A DNA stretch of 64,000 nt from Glutamicibacter arilaitensis Re117 (GCF_000197735.1 NC_014550.1:2232001-2296000), one strand, 5' to 3'; shown: positions 23,997-34,490, counted from the stretch's first letter. The notes: generated from the letters alone by a model not told the origin. A program made the numbers and translations.

Positions 23997-26120
23997 ATGA
24001 CTGCATACAACGAAAACTTCAAAGTCGTCGCCGAACTGATGCACGACGAGACCGTCACCCATTCCTTCGTCAAGGATGTGGCTTTGCCAAGCGGCAAGAC
24101 GCTGGCGTTGCTGACCTTGGATAACGGCCTGGACCACAAGAAGCCAACTACCTTGGGGCCTAACAGCCTGTTGGAACTGCGCGCCGCTTTGGAAGTGCAG
24201 GCCGAACGCGCCAAGAAGGACGAAATCGATGCCTTGGCCATCACCGGAAAGCCATATTTCCTCATCGCCGGCGCCGACCTGTCGGCCGTTACCCGCCTGA
24301 GCGCACCAAGCGAAGCAACCGCCATGGCTTCTCTGGGTCACTACACCTACGAGCTGCTCGCTGATTTGGGTGTTCCTACCTTCGCCTTCATCAACGGCCT
24401 AGCACTTGGCGGCGGCCTGGAAATCGCACTGGCCTGCAACTACCGCACGGTGAGCACCACCGCCGGCGCCTTGGGCTTGCCAGAAGGTTTCCTCGGCCTG
24501 ATTCCTGGGTGGGCTGGCGTCTATCGCCTGCCGCGCCTGGTCGGCCCGGAAAACGCGATGAAGGTCATGATCGAGAACCCGCTGAGCAACAACCGCACCC
24601 TCTCGGGTCCGGCGGCTGCCAAGATGGGCGTGGCCGACGCATTGTTCGAATCTGCTGACTTCATCGAGCGTTCCATCGGCTTTGCTGACGGCGTCATCTC
24701 CGGCACCACTGAAGTCAAGCGTCCTAATGCCGTAGACCCAACCGATCCGGAAGTTGCCCGCCGCTGGCTGGAAGCAGCCGATGCAGCCGAGCAATTCGTG
24801 GATGCCAAGCTCTCCGGTGCCGCTCCGGCGCCATACAAGGTGATCGAAGTCTTCCGCAAGGCCATGACCATCTCGCAGCAGGAATCTGCTGTGCTTGAGG
24901 TTGAAGCGCTGACCGGGCTGATGAGCACCCCGCAGTTCCGGAACACCGTCTACGCGTTCTTGGATCTGGTCCAGAAGCGTGGCAAGCGCCCGGCCGGTGC
25001 GCCGGATCCGAAGCTGGCCCGCCCAGTGACCAAGGTGGGCGTTGTCGGCGCAGGACTGATGGCTGGCCAGCTGGCATTGCTCTTTGTCCGCCGGTTGAAC
25101 GTGCCGGTAGTCATTACCGATTTGGACCAGTCGCGCGTGGACAAGGGCCTTGCCTACATCCACGGCGAAATCGATAAGCTGCACGCCAAAGGCCGGATGA
25201 GCCAGGATGCGGTGAACCGCACCAAGGCGCTGGTCACCGGTTCGGTCACCAAGGAAGCTTTCGCGGATGCCGACTTCGTCATTGAAGCCGTCTTCGAAGA
25301 GCTGAATGTCAAGAAGCAGGTCTTCGCCGAGGTTGAAGCCGTGGTCTCCCCCGAGTGCGTCCTGGCCACCAACACCTCCTCGCTTTCGGTGACCGAAATG
25401 GGCCGCGACTTGAAGCATCCAGAACGCTTGGTTGGCTTCCACTTCTTCAACCCGGTAGCAGTGATGCCACTGCTGGAAATTGCTGCCACGCAATGGACCA
25501 ACGATTCTTCCTTGTCCACCGCATTCGTGCTGGGCAAGAAGCTGAAGAAAACCACGGTGAAGACCAAGGACGCTGCTGCGTTCGTCGTCAATCGTGTGCT
25601 GCTTCGCCTGATGAGTGAAGTCCAGGCAGCATTCGATGAGGGAACCGACCCGAAGACTGCTGATGCGGCACTGACCCCAATGGGGCTTCCAATGAGCCCG
25701 CTGACCCTTTTGGCCATGGTGGGCCTACCGGTGGCACAGCACGTCAACGAATCCTTGAACGCCGCCTTCGGCGAACGTTTCACGGTCTCAGCCAACTTGC
25801 AGAAGCTGATCGACGCAAAGATCACCACCCTGTGGGTCAAGGATGAAGCTGGAAACCAGGTGCTGAACCCTGAAGCCGAGAAGCTGATGACTTTCGGTAA
25901 TCAGCCTTCAACCCAGGAACAGATCTTGACTCGCGTTCAAGATGCGCTGGCCCAGGAAATTGGCCTCTTGCTGGATGAAGGCGTCGTAGCTGAAGCAGCC
26001 GACGTTGATCTGTGCATGATCACCGGTGCCGGCTGGCCGATGCATCTAGGCGGCATCACCCCGTACCTGGATCAGGTCGGAGCCTCCGAACGTGTCAACG
26101 GCAAGAAGTTCAACGGCTGA
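23997..26120 (+). CDS. fadB: Fatty-acid oxidation multifunctional enzyme: enoyl-CoA hydratase / 3-hydroxyacyl-CoA dehydrogenase
   Basis: A 707-residue fusion. The crotonase half (1 to ~300) has AGADLSAVTRL and LALGGGLEIALACNYR (oxyanion hole) and LPEGFLGLIPGWAG (catalytic Glu). The dehydrogenase half starts with the NAD-binding loop VGVVGAGLMAGQLALLF near 345 and has VGFHFFNPVAVMPLLE with the catalytic His, followed by VVNRVLLRLMSEV. It hydrates enoyl-CoA and oxidises the product for the neighbouring thiolase. The true start is the ATG 10 nt after fadA, preceded by AAGGAAG; an in-frame ATG inside fadA was rejected. Terminator at 26175-26223. Confidence 0.95.
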   Translation: MTAYNENFKVVAELMHDETVTHSFVKDVALPSGKTLALLTLDNGLDHKKPTTLGPNSLLELRAALEVQAERAKKDEIDALAITGKPYFLIAGADLSAVTRLSAPSEATAMASLGHYTYELLADLGVPTFAFINGLALGGGLEIALACNYRTVSTTAGALGLPEGFLGLIPGWAGVYRLPRLVGPENAMKVMIENPLSNNRTLSGPAAAKMGVADALFESADFIERSIGFADGVISGTTEVKRPNAVDPTDPEVARRWLEAADAAEQFVDAKLSGAAPAPYKVIEVFRKAMTISQQESAVLEVEALTGLMSTPQFRNTVYAFLDLVQKRGKRPAGAPDPKLARPVTKVGVVGAGLMAGQLALLFVRRLNVPVVITDLDQSRVDKGLAYIHGEIDKLHAKGRMSQDAVNRTKALVTGSVTKEAFADADFVIEAVFEELNVKKQVFAEVEAVVSPECVLATNTSSLSVTEMGRDLKHPERLVGFHFFNPVAVMPLLEIAATQWTNDSSLSTAFVLGKKLKKTTVKTKDAAAFVVNRVLLRLMSEVQAAFDEGTDPKTADAALTPMGLPMSPLTLLAMVGLPVAQHVNESLNAAFGERFTVSANLQKLIDAKITTLWVKDEAGNQVLNPEAEKLMTFGNQPSTQEQILTRVQDALAQEIGLLLDEGVVAEAADVDLCMITGAGWPMHLGGITPYLDQVGASERVNGKKFNG

Positions 26121-26174
26121 TACAACCAAGCCGTCTCGGGTTGCGATGTTCCTCCCTGAGCATTGCAACTAAAT

Positions 26175-26223
26175 AAGGCGCTGGGATTGCTTACCTCACA
26201 AGGAAAGTCGGTCCCAGCGCCTT
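26175..26223 (+). terminator. Terminator of fadA-fadB
   Basis: AAGGCGCTGGGA (26175-26186) pairs with TCCCAGCGCCTT (26212-26223) around a 25-nt loop, followed by GCTTT. Confidence 0.8.
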
Positions 26224-26290
26224 GCTTTATGCACTGGCCACGTGCAAAGTTTCCGTTCATCAGGCCAGTTATCCTGCACTAGTTTTAAAG

Positions 26291-26331
26291 CACGTACCCC
26301 GCATCGCTGTCATGGCGGTGCGGGGTACGTG
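26291..26331 (-). terminator. Terminator of the symporter operon
   Basis: CACGTACCCCGCA (26291-26303) and TGCGGGGTACGTG (26319-26331) are perfectly complementary. On the minus strand the stem is followed by CTTTAAAACT, so it most likely ends the transcript of the minus-strand symporter genes. Confidence 0.75.
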
Positions 26332-26364
26332 TCTTCTAGGAGGAAGCTAGGCCGGGTTCAGGCA

Positions 26365-26496
26365 TCAAATGATGTCTTCTCCATTGCGTCGAGCTTCGAT
26401 CCATTCCTGGATGAATCCCTTGCTGATGAAATACAGCACACCTAGCACGATCACTGGCCATATCAAGAGGTACAGGCTCAAGAAGAAAGTCGTCAT
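26365..26496 (-). CDS. Tiny membrane protein, probable symporter accessory subunit
   Basis: A 43-residue protein with a single hydrophobic segment (SLYLLIWPVIVLGVLYFIS, about 7-25) followed by a charged tail, KGFIQEWIEARRNGEDII. It has a perfect ribosome site, AGGAGGT, 6 nt before its ATG, which lies inside the end of the symporter gene, and its start overlaps the symporter stop by one base (TAATG). Such short partners occur beside sodium:solute symporters in actinobacteria and other bacteria and are annotated as symporter small accessory proteins. Function here is inferred from size, topology and coupling. Confidence 0.8.
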   Translation of the reverse strand: MTTFFLSLYLLIWPVIVLGVLYFISKGFIQEWIEARRNGEDII

Positions 26497-28187
26497 TATT
26501 TACCTCCTAGGTTCTTTGCATTGGTGGTTACGCCGCCAGCAACAAGTGGGAGATCTTCGGTGTCGAAGTCGCCGGTACGTGATGCGATGACGTCAAAGTC
26601 GAAGTCCATCTTGGACCTGAATGACATGAAGTAGCAGACCATCGTACTCACCGCGTAAGCGACCAGCGAGGCGCTGAGCGTGGTGTAATCGCGCAGGAAC
26701 CCGAAGACGAATGGGGCACTAGCCAGCATGGCGATGACACCGACAATTTTGGCAACGCGCAGGCCGAAGAATCCGAAGCACATCAGGGCCAAGACCACGC
26801 CGATGCCGATGACGGAGAGCAGCTCGACAAGGAAACCGGTGACCCCATTCATTGGGATCAGTTCGAAGCGCACTGGGATGAAAATCGCCAATGCCACCAA
26901 GACCGAAACGGTGAAGGCCTTGTTGGTGACCTTCTTCCAGTAGAAGCTGGCCAAGACGGGGAAGACCAATGCGCCCCACAGTGCACCCACGAAGACCAAC
27001 AGGTCCAGGATATTCAGCTGCATGCTTGCGAAGGCGACAGCCAACGCGGTAGCAACCACCATGGTGATGCGACCAATCAACAGCATCTTCTTCGGATCGG
27101 CCTTTTCCTTGCCGGCAACGTTCTGTCCGTAAACATCGGCCATCATGATCGAGGACAGTGCAGACAAGTCCGAGTCGGCCGTCGAGGACAGCGCGCCAAT
27201 GATCATGATGAAGAACAACGCCAGGAGAATGCCCGGCAAGTAGCTTGCAGCCATCTCAGGGATGAGGTTGTTCATGTCCCCTCCACTTGGTTCGAAACCG
27301 AGGTAGAGGGCGAGCACACCGAGCATGCCGACACCGATCACCATTGCGCCATAGCCGATGGTTGCGGTGATGAAGGTCGGCTTGATCAGGTCCTCACGGA
27401 CTGCAAAGAGCCGCTGGGCAATGGTCTGGTTGCCGATGGCATACGCCAGAACTGCAGCAATGTACGGTGCACCCTGGCCCAAGAAAGCTTCAGACGAGAA
27501 GAAGTTCGACTGCTGCGGGGTCAGGTTGTTCGCGCCAGTTTCGAAGGCTGCTGGGAATCCGGCAGCGAAGAAGATCACTGGAACGATGATTGCTACCGCT
27601 CCGAGCATGGCGACAACCTGAACGAAGTCGGTGAGCACCGAAGCGCGGAAGCCGGACCATAGAGTGTAGAGCAATACGCCACCGGCCACGGCCAGGACGC
27701 CCTGGATGAAGTTGAATGGTGAAAGCATCGAGATCAAGACGCCGCCGGCGATGAAGTTGGACATCAGAGAGATGACTGAGCCAACGATGTTCGATCCGGC
27801 AAGCATCAGCTGGCTGGAGCGGCCGTGACGGACGTGCATGACTTCGGCGAGGGTGTGCGCCCTTGGCGCGACTTTGCGGATTCGCTTGCCGAATGGGTAG
27901 ATGAACAGAATCATCAACGCACCCCATAATCCGTAGTGGATCGGGCCGGAGATTCCGTAAGTGTACCCGGAGGTAGCTGAGGCGTACATCGAAGAAGCCC
28001 AGATCCAGGTGGCGGTCATGCTGGCAGCAGAAATGCCGAAACCAATTTTGTTTCCGGCGGTCATGTAGCCGTCGGCATTTTCGTTTTTCTTCCCGATCCT
28101 GGTGGAGATCAGGAAGGTTCCTCCGTAGAAGAGCACTAGTAATAAGACTACAGTTAGGGCGCTGAACTGCATTATTTCGTTATTCAT
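26496..28187 (-). CDS. Sodium:solute symporter (SSS family)
   Basis: A 563-residue integral membrane protein with about 13 hydrophobic segments. Family features include the N-terminal LISTRIGKKNENADGYMTAG, the sodium-site helix region SAASMTATWIWASSMYASAT and GALSSTADSDLSALSSIMMA, the Ser/Thr-rich SSS signature in the eighth core helix. The substrate cannot be read from sequence; it resembles the urea/short-chain solute branch more than proline carriers. GGGAGGTGG precedes the ATG. The coupled 43-residue gene follows. It is transcribed from the ~1 kb gene-poor region at 28188-29183. Confidence 0.88.
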   Translation of the reverse strand: MNNEIMQFSALTVVLLLVLFYGGTFLISTRIGKKNENADGYMTAGNKIGFGISAASMTATWIWASSMYASATSGYTYGISGPIHYGLWGALMILFIYPFGKRIRKVAPRAHTLAEVMHVRHGRSSQLMLAGSNIVGSVISLMSNFIAGGVLISMLSPFNFIQGVLAVAGGVLLYTLWSGFRASVLTDFVQVVAMLGAVAIIVPVIFFAAGFPAAFETGANNLTPQQSNFFSSEAFLGQGAPYIAAVLAYAIGNQTIAQRLFAVREDLIKPTFITATIGYGAMVIGVGMLGVLALYLGFEPSGGDMNNLIPEMAASYLPGILLALFFIMIIGALSSTADSDLSALSSIMMADVYGQNVAGKEKADPKKMLLIGRITMVVATALAVAFASMQLNILDLLVFVGALWGALVFPVLASFYWKKVTNKAFTVSVLVALAIFIPVRFELIPMNGVTGFLVELLSVIGIGVVLALMCFGFFGLRVAKIVGVIAMLASAPFVFGFLRDYTTLSASLVAYAVSTMVCYFMSFRSKMDFDFDVIASRTGDFDTEDLPLVAGGVTTNAKNLGGK

Positions 28188-29183
28188 GCGCCACCTCCCT
28201 CTGATAGACGGTGATGAGATACGCGCCGGGCACTAGATGCTCAACCGGCGATTTATCCTGCACGTCGTCTTGCGAGATGTCATCGCAAGGGGTGTTTTAC
28301 AGCTGACGCGCGCAAGCCCCTGGGCCCATGAATCACTTCCCTACACTCAAGTTTCGTTCGTTTCTCATTCGTATCGTTCATCCCTAGCAATGGGAGCGCC
28401 TGTTTCTGAGTCCAGCTCAGAGCTTGGCAATTTCGGTTTCACAACGTGAATCCAGACCCGGGATATTGCCTGCATCAAATTGCGGCATTCCAGGTGTGCG
28501 AGCGTTGCGCTTCGGGCCATTCAAGCGGAGCATTCGTCCTGGCGAATGACGCCTGTTTCCATAGGAAGCCTGCTACCTGGAACTCAACACGCGAATACGG
28601 CGTGGAGTAACTCAGACGGCGTTTTGACGCCGAACAGGTGAGCAGTTAATGACATTCCGAAAACAGATAATCCAACTAACTACATTCAAATATTAGCATG
28701 AATGCAAAGATATTCGAATCAGTTCTTTCAAATCCCCTTTCTCCGCTAGCTCGGAGCCAACGAACTGACGGGGCAGAGTTCAATAATTCGAGTGAATATG
28801 GCAGTCCAATACCACTGCTTCCCAACTGGTAATTGTGCATGCACTTAGTGGGAGCAGAGAACAAATATTTCTCTGAATTCTGGAGTTTTTGGATGTTTAG
28901 GATGACGTTGCGGCAGCGTTGAGTCACGTACCGGGCGAACCTAGAGTCCGGCTTGCCTGCCTCCGCCTGCGCCGTCCGCTGGAGTCCGTTGGCAGATCCG
29001 CCCACGGAATAAGCGGCCACCGGCGCAATTACCTACTGCATAAATATGCATTGCGTCCGATAGCCAAGGAGTTAACGGCAAATGAACATCAGGAGAATGC
29101 CAGTCCCTCTCCCTCAAACCGATAGCTCCACCGGCACAGCGTCGACTTAGCGATGGAACAGAGATCTCTGCCAGAATGGGATT
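28188..29183. other. Gene-poor interval of about 1 kb
   Basis: No convincing protein-coding frame or RNA gene is visible between the divergent symporter and Rieske genes. Short frames on both strands show no family resemblance. The centre (about 28640-28910) is noticeably AT-richer than the surroundings. Short hairpins include CGGCGT-tttg-ACGCCG at 28617-28632. It must hold the symporter promoter and the Rieske promoter (CAGAAT ends 6 nt before the Rieske ATG). It could also be an eroded gene or hide a small RNA. Confidence 0.6.
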
Positions 29184-29657
29184 ATGACTGACATTGCCCG
29201 ACCAGCTCGTCGCACGTTCATGTGCGCTTCGGCAGCACTTGGTTCTGCCGCTCTTCTCACCGCTTGCGGTGATGGACATTCCGAAGCAGATGTCCCTGAT
29301 GCGTTTCCTATTCCCGAGCCGAGCGGCGAGGGGCAGACCCTGATGAAGGCCAAGGACCTTCCTGCGGGTTCGCGCGCACTGGCCCCGGCCAAAGACCCGT
29401 CTGGAGAAGATGTAGGCGTACTGCTCTTCCGCAAGGACGAAGAAACGGTATTGGCCTACTCGAACATCTGCACCCATCAGGGCTGCGCGGTCTCCCCGAA
29501 GTCAAGCAAAGACGATTTCTACTGCGCCTGCCACGGCTCGCGTTTCGCGCCAGCTGACGGCACGGTCACGAACGGGCCGGCTATCGCAGCTCTGCCACGC
29601 TATGCCGCTGCGATTGAGGGCGAGGATATCGTCGCGTACATCACCGCCAGCCAGTAG
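29184..29657 (+). CDS. Rieske [2Fe-2S] lipoprotein, exported
   Basis: A 157-residue protein with a twin-arginine-type signal (RPARRTFMCASAALGSAALL) running into a lipobox LLTAC at about residue 27, so it is probably folded with its cluster before export and lipid-anchored outside the membrane. The cluster ligands are CTHQGC (about 97-102) and CACHGS (about 113-118). Small actinobacterial proteins of this type are annotated as Rieske (2Fe-2S) proteins of unknown electron partner; no cytochrome b or oxygenase gene is near. CAGAAT ends 6 nt before the ATG and there is no ribosome site, suggesting a leaderless transcript. Confidence 0.9.
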   Translation: MTDIARPARRTFMCASAALGSAALLTACGDGHSEADVPDAFPIPEPSGEGQTLMKAKDLPAGSRALAPAKDPSGEDVGVLLFRKDEETVLAYSNICTHQGCAVSPKSSKDDFYCACHGSRFAPADGTVTNGPAIAALPRYAAAIEGEDIVAYITASQ

Positions 29658-29673
29658 CTTCCAACAGCTGCCC

Positions 29674-29719
29674 AAACACAAGAGGCTGAACCCCATTTGG
29701 GGTTCAGCCTCTTGTGTTT
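29674..29719. terminator. Bidirectional terminator between Rieske and aldo-keto reductase genes
   Basis: A 21-bp perfect inverted repeat (29674-29694 and 29699-29719) with ATTT loop; the arms begin AAACACAAGAGG and end CCTCTTGTGTTT. The stem lies between convergent genes. Confidence 0.95.
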
Positions 29720-29732
29720 CCCGGTGACTTGC

Positions 29733-30707
29733 CTAGAACAAGGCAACCTTGTCCGGGGCCGGGAAGATCTCATCAAGCTGCGTTAGCTCCTGGGCAGTTG
29801 GCACCCAGCGCACGGCGGTAGCGTTGTCGCGGATCTGCTCAGGACGAGTTGCACCGGCGATCACGGAGCTCACTGGCGACTGCTCGGCCAGCCATGAGAA
29901 TGCCAATTGGATCGGCGTCAGGTCTCGCTGGGCAGCGAAATCGGCGAATTGATCCAATTGCCCGAAATCGCTGCTCTGCACCAGATGCTGGCGTGCATGA
30001 GTCAGCCGGCTTCCTTCAGGCGCGTACCCCTTGGAGTATTTTCCGGTGAGCAGTCCGTTGGCCAACGGGAAGTAAGGGAGCACGCCCAGCGAAAATTCCC
30101 GAGCCGCGGGGAGGACTTCGAGTTCAGCACGTCGATCGAGCAGGTTGTAGTGATTCTGTGCAGAGATGAAGCGCTCGGTGCCCAGCTCCCGCGCAACATA
30201 CTCGGCCTGCGCAATCTGCCAGCCGGAACGGTTCGAATGCCCGATGTAGCGGACCTTGCCACTGGCCACCAGCTCGTCCAAGGCCCGCAAGGTTTCTTCG
30301 ATGGGAGTGTTCGCATCCGGGGTATGGAACTGGTAGAGGTCGATGTAGTCAGTTCCTAAGCGCTCCAGCGACGCCTCAACGGCTTTGACGATATAGCGGC
30401 GTGATCCTCGTGCATTGAAATCCGGCCCATTAACGCCGCGCATGTCCATCCCGAACTTAGTGGCCAAGACGATGTCCTCACGAGCACGTCCCAGCGCCTT
30501 GCCCAGACGGATTTCAGAGAGCCCTGGCTCCTTGCCATACATATCTGCAACATCGAAGAGCGTAATACCTGCGTCAAGTGCCGCGTGGATTACCGCATCG
30601 GTCCCCTCCTGGGATTCGGTGGCTGTACCGGCACGGCCAAGATTGTTGCAGCCCAGCCCCACGACGGAAACACTCAAGCCACTGCGGCCTAACTGGCGAA
30701 ATTCCAT
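29733..30707 (-). CDS. Aldo/keto reductase
   Basis: A 324-residue (beta/alpha)8 NADPH-dependent oxidoreductase. The catalytic tetrad residues are in LFDVADMYGKEPG (Asp, Tyr), LATKFGMDMRG (Lys) and DLYQFHTPDANTP (His). C-terminal VIAGATRPEQIRDNATA binds cofactor. It resembles the bacterial general-purpose AKR group near IolS/YajO; the substrate is unknown. The start ATG at 30707 follows GAGGTG; the in-frame extension upstream would begin without a ribosome site. Divergent from argG. Confidence 0.9.
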   Translation of the reverse strand: MEFRQLGRSGLSVSVVGLGCNNLGRAGTATESQEGTDAVIHAALDAGITLFDVADMYGKEPGLSEIRLGKALGRAREDIVLATKFGMDMRGVNGPDFNARGSRRYIVKAVEASLERLGTDYIDLYQFHTPDANTPIEETLRALDELVASGKVRYIGHSNRSGWQIAQAEYVARELGTERFISAQNHYNLLDRRAELEVLPAAREFSLGVLPYFPLANGLLTGKYSKGYAPEGSRLTHARQHLVQSSDFGQLDQFADFAAQRDLTPIQLAFSWLAEQSPVSSVIAGATRPEQIRDNATAVRWVPTAQELTQLDEIFPAPDKVALF

Positions 30708-30814
30708 GGACACCTCATCTGTTGCTTTGATCTTCCGCTTCACTGAGCGACGTTATACCCATAGGCTATCTGGTAGGTAGATGTGCTGAAGATTTCACAG
30801 CACAATTCACTGCA

Positions 30815-30830
30815 TTGCATATTTATCCAT
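30815..30830. promoter_or_regulatory. ArgR-box-like operator
   Basis: TTGCATATTTATCCAT matches the ARG-box core TGAAT-WWWW-ATTCA at 8 of 10 arm positions with an all-A/T centre. It abuts the argG -10 hexamer, so arginine-loaded ArgR would block transcription. Confidence 0.55.
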
Positions 30831-32270
<1,440 letters not shown>

Positions 32271-32288
32271 GCGCTAAAGCCTAGCTAG

Positions 32289-32341
32289 AAGATCGGCCAG
32301 GTTCTCCCCTTGCGGGAAGAACCTGGCCGATCTTTCTTTTT
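32289..32341 (+). terminator. Terminator after argG
   Basis: AAGATCGGCCAGGTTCT (32289-32305) pairs perfectly with AGAACCTGGCCGATCTT (32318-32334), followed by TCTTTTT. Confidence 0.95.
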
Positions 32342-32416
32342 GTCCGCAAATCCCTTCTGGAGAGAAAAATAGCCCCGACGTGCAAGACGCCGGAGACTCC
32401 CCTGAACTGGAAGCTA

Positions 32417-32752
32417 TTAGCTCTCTATCAAGGCCAGCAGAGGGCTCACCGCAATGGTGAAACCGACCAGGGAAATGAGCCGAAGTACCAAACGTACGCG
32501 AGCGCCTTGCTTGGTATTTGGCTCCGGCAACCGGAACCCTTGTTCAACGATCCACACCAGAATGGTGATGACTACGCCGGTCAGTGCCACCTGCCCTGTA
32601 GCCAGACCGGAAAGCAGGGACACCACTCCGACGCCGATGATGACACCGACGCAAGCCTGGAAAACCAGGTGCAACGGCGTGCGGGTTGCTCCCATCCGCG
32701 GGACTTTACGCTGGGCGCCGGGGGTCTCGTCCCGGTCTTCTTGTGGAATCAT
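32417..32752 (-). CDS. Small integral membrane protein, unknown
   Basis: A 111-residue protein not recognised beyond its topology: a ~25-residue charged N-terminus, then three hydrophobic segments (about 28-48 LVFQACVGVIIGVGVVSLLS, 52-70 and 90-108). Positive charges near the loops suggest a cytoplasmic N-terminus. An AAGGAGAAATG context supplies the ribosome site. It follows the GNAT gene by 21 nt and may be the last gene of a dxs-DUF402-unknown-GNAT run. Convergent with argG. Confidence 0.65.
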   Translation of the reverse strand: MIPQEDRDETPGAQRKVPRMGATRTPLHLVFQACVGVIIGVGVVSLLSGLATGQVALTGVVITILVWIVEQGFRLPEPNTKQGARVRLVLRLISLVGFTIAVSPLLALIES

Positions 32753-32773
32753 TTCTCCTTGTTTCCTGCTCGT

Positions 32774-33265
32774 TTAAACCTGTGCTTTCGCGGGGCCGCG
32801 CGAAGACACCACTTCCTTGGACAACAGCAGGCCACTGCCGCCGTTAAAAACCACAGTACCGAACCGTGGAGCCCGGGCTAGTTCTTCGAATCCCAGGGCA
32901 CGATGAAGCGCCAAAGACGCAGTATTCTGCGCGTTGACCACGCACCATGCGGTCGAAGCGCGCTGCGCAATCCATGACAGCCTGGCCTCGGTTAGGCTTC
33001 GTGCCACGCCCCGTTGCCGGTATCCGCAGGCAACCTCGATCCCGGCAAGGTAATAGCCAGCTGGCGCCAACGGATCAGCAGGCTCCCACCAATGGGCTCG
33101 AGCCCAGCCAAGCAGCTCTCCGGCCGGGTTCTTGACGACTACCTGGCATTCACCAGCGCTCCAATTTCCAGGTTCAGCCTGACGCCCCAAACTCTCCGAC
33201 AGCCGACGGATGGCCGGGTGGTCCGCTGCCTGCATTGGCTGCGTCGCAACTATGGGGCTTATCAT
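32774..33265 (-). CDS. GNAT-family N-acetyltransferase
   Basis: A 163-residue acetyl-CoA-dependent transferase. The CoA-binding region AGIEVACGYRQRGVARSL (motif A, R-x-x-G-x-A) lies near 75-92, followed by VNAQNTASLALHRALGFEEL (motif B), both typical of GNAT. Acceptor substrate unknown; resembles RimI-like or small-molecule acetylases. Starts 6 nt after the preceding gene ends, with no obvious ribosome site, so translational coupling is likely. Confidence 0.83.
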   Translation of the reverse strand: MISPIVATQPMQAADHPAIRRLSESLGRQAEPGNWSAGECQVVVKNPAGELLGWARAHWWEPADPLAPAGYYLAGIEVACGYRQRGVARSLTEARLSWIAQRASTAWCVVNAQNTASLALHRALGFEELARAPRFGTVVFNGGSGLLLSKEVVSSRGPAKAQV

Positions 33266-33271
33266 TCGTGA

Positions 33272-33841
33272 TCAGTCGATGGACATCGGCTTTGGTGGCA
33301 TCGGGTGCGCCATCTTCAGCTTGTTCGATTCCGCAAAGGGCGCAACACCGATACTCATCTTGGTGAAGTCCAGCTTGGCTTCGCGGATGCACGTCTTGAT
33401 CGCAGCGACTGCAAGCTTTGGAGCTGGCGATAGGACTCGGATGTTCAGCTTTCGGTTACCGAAATCGCTGGACTCCACCGTGCCCAGTCCGCGCCATGCC
33501 AAGTGGCCGGTCAGCGCTTCCTTGGCCTTCTTGTCCAGGTACTGGTCGCGTTCGGTGCCATTTGCCGATTTCAGCGCGTACTGCACGATAACCCACGACT
33601 GATCTTCTTCCTTGATCTCTGCATAGCCTTCGGCAGCACAGGCTTCAGCGAAACCAGCGAACAATTCGTCGGCGCGGTCGGTGTTTACGTCCTGGACTTC
33701 ATTGGTCTTGGACATATGTCCCACGGTGCCGTGATTGATCACGAACTGACCCAATTCATCGTCCTCGAACTGCTGGAACCATGCTTCGCGGAATTCCAGT
33801 TCGTTCTTTTCGTTCATCCGGTAGGTGCGAATGATCGCCAT
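33272..33841 (-). CDS. Hypothetical protein, unrecognised family
   Basis: A 189-residue soluble protein I do not recognise. The N-terminus (IIRTYRMNEKNELEFREAWF) looks like a two-strand module with FVINHGTVGHMSKTNEVQDV. The middle is acidic (AEIKEEDQSWVIVQYALKS), and the C-terminal third is basic with FGNRKLNIRVLSPAPKLAVA. No signal peptide, membrane segment or Cys-rich motif. The first ~50 residues loosely recall WGR-type small domains, but this is not a claim. AAGGGG precedes the ATG by 7 nt. It lies between the DUF402 and GNAT genes in one transcriptional direction. Confidence 0.7.
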   Translation of the reverse strand: MAIIRTYRMNEKNELEFREAWFQQFEDDELGQFVINHGTVGHMSKTNEVQDVNTDRADELFAGFAEACAAEGYAEIKEEDQSWVIVQYALKSANGTERDQYLDKKAKEALTGHLAWRGLGTVESSDFGNRKLNIRVLSPAPKLAVAAIKTCIREAKLDFTKMSIGVAPFAESNKLKMAHPMPPKPMSID

Positions 33842-33869
33842 GTGATTACCCCTTGGGTCTACGGTGTGC

Positions 33870-34490
33870 TTAGTTATCTAAATTTTTGGAGGCTTCGGCA
33901 AGCTGTGCGGCTAGGCGCTCAGCCTTGGATTGCCAGGTGGCGCGGTGTTCGGCATTGAACGGTGCATCGTTGTTGATCACGGTGCCGAGCAACAGTCCAG
34001 CTTCTCTTCCAATACTACGAACTAGGGAAGCTGGATAGTTCATGCCTATTTCATGTTCGGCGAATTCATCTTCATCATCAAGGAACACGCCTTGGCTACG
34101 TGAACGAATCACGTCCAAATCCATGTCAATGGAGTTGACTTCCCAAGCGCCACGCTTCATCCGTCGCCATCCGATGTTGCTGGACAGGTCGATGTAGACA
34201 TCAAAATCTTCCAGTGCATCCGCATAGAGGGTGGCAATCCACTGGCCCGAGTGTGGAATCAGGCAGAGCGCATTACTCGCTGCCAAGTGTGCGGTGCCCG
34301 GACGGGCTACCAGTGCGCCGGCCGGCTGGTGAAGCCAATGTCCGTATTTGTCCTGTCCGAGATAAAATCCGGGCACCACCCAGTGCGGGCTGGAATCATA
34401 CTTCCAGGCGCGCGCTACCACCAAGGAACCCTCGGCGATAGTTTCTGGGCTACGGGGCAGGTCTACCGGGCAGCCGGACGGTAGGCTCAC
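33870..34490 (-). CDS. DUF402-domain protein
   Basis: A 206-residue protein of the DUF402/FomD-like family, many of which are nucleoside-phosphate hydrolases. The characteristic acidic metal-binding pattern is seen in [13 protein letters not shown] (about 114-126) and [16 protein letters not shown] (about 135-150), with the later [15 protein letters not shown] segment. Substrate unknown. The GTG start overlaps the dxs stop by 4 nt, so it is translationally coupled to dxs. Family members often adjoin translation or isoprenoid genes; no function can be assigned from this. Confidence 0.75.
   Translation of the reverse strand: MSLPSGCPVDLPRSPETIAEGSLVVARAWKYDSSPHWVVPGFYLGQDKYGHWLHQPAGALVARPGTAHLAASNALCLIPHSGQWIATLYADALEDFDVYIDLSSNIGWRRMKRGAWEVNSIDMDLDVIRSRSQGVFLDDEDEFAEHEIGMNYPASLVRSIGREAGLLLGTVINNDAPFNAEHRATWQSKAERLAAQLAEASKNLDN

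Noticed and set aside
28676..29020. A 114-codon minus-strand frame in the gene-poor interval
   Set aside because: No ribosome site, no family resemblance, mixed composition crossing the AT-rich core; chance frame more likely.
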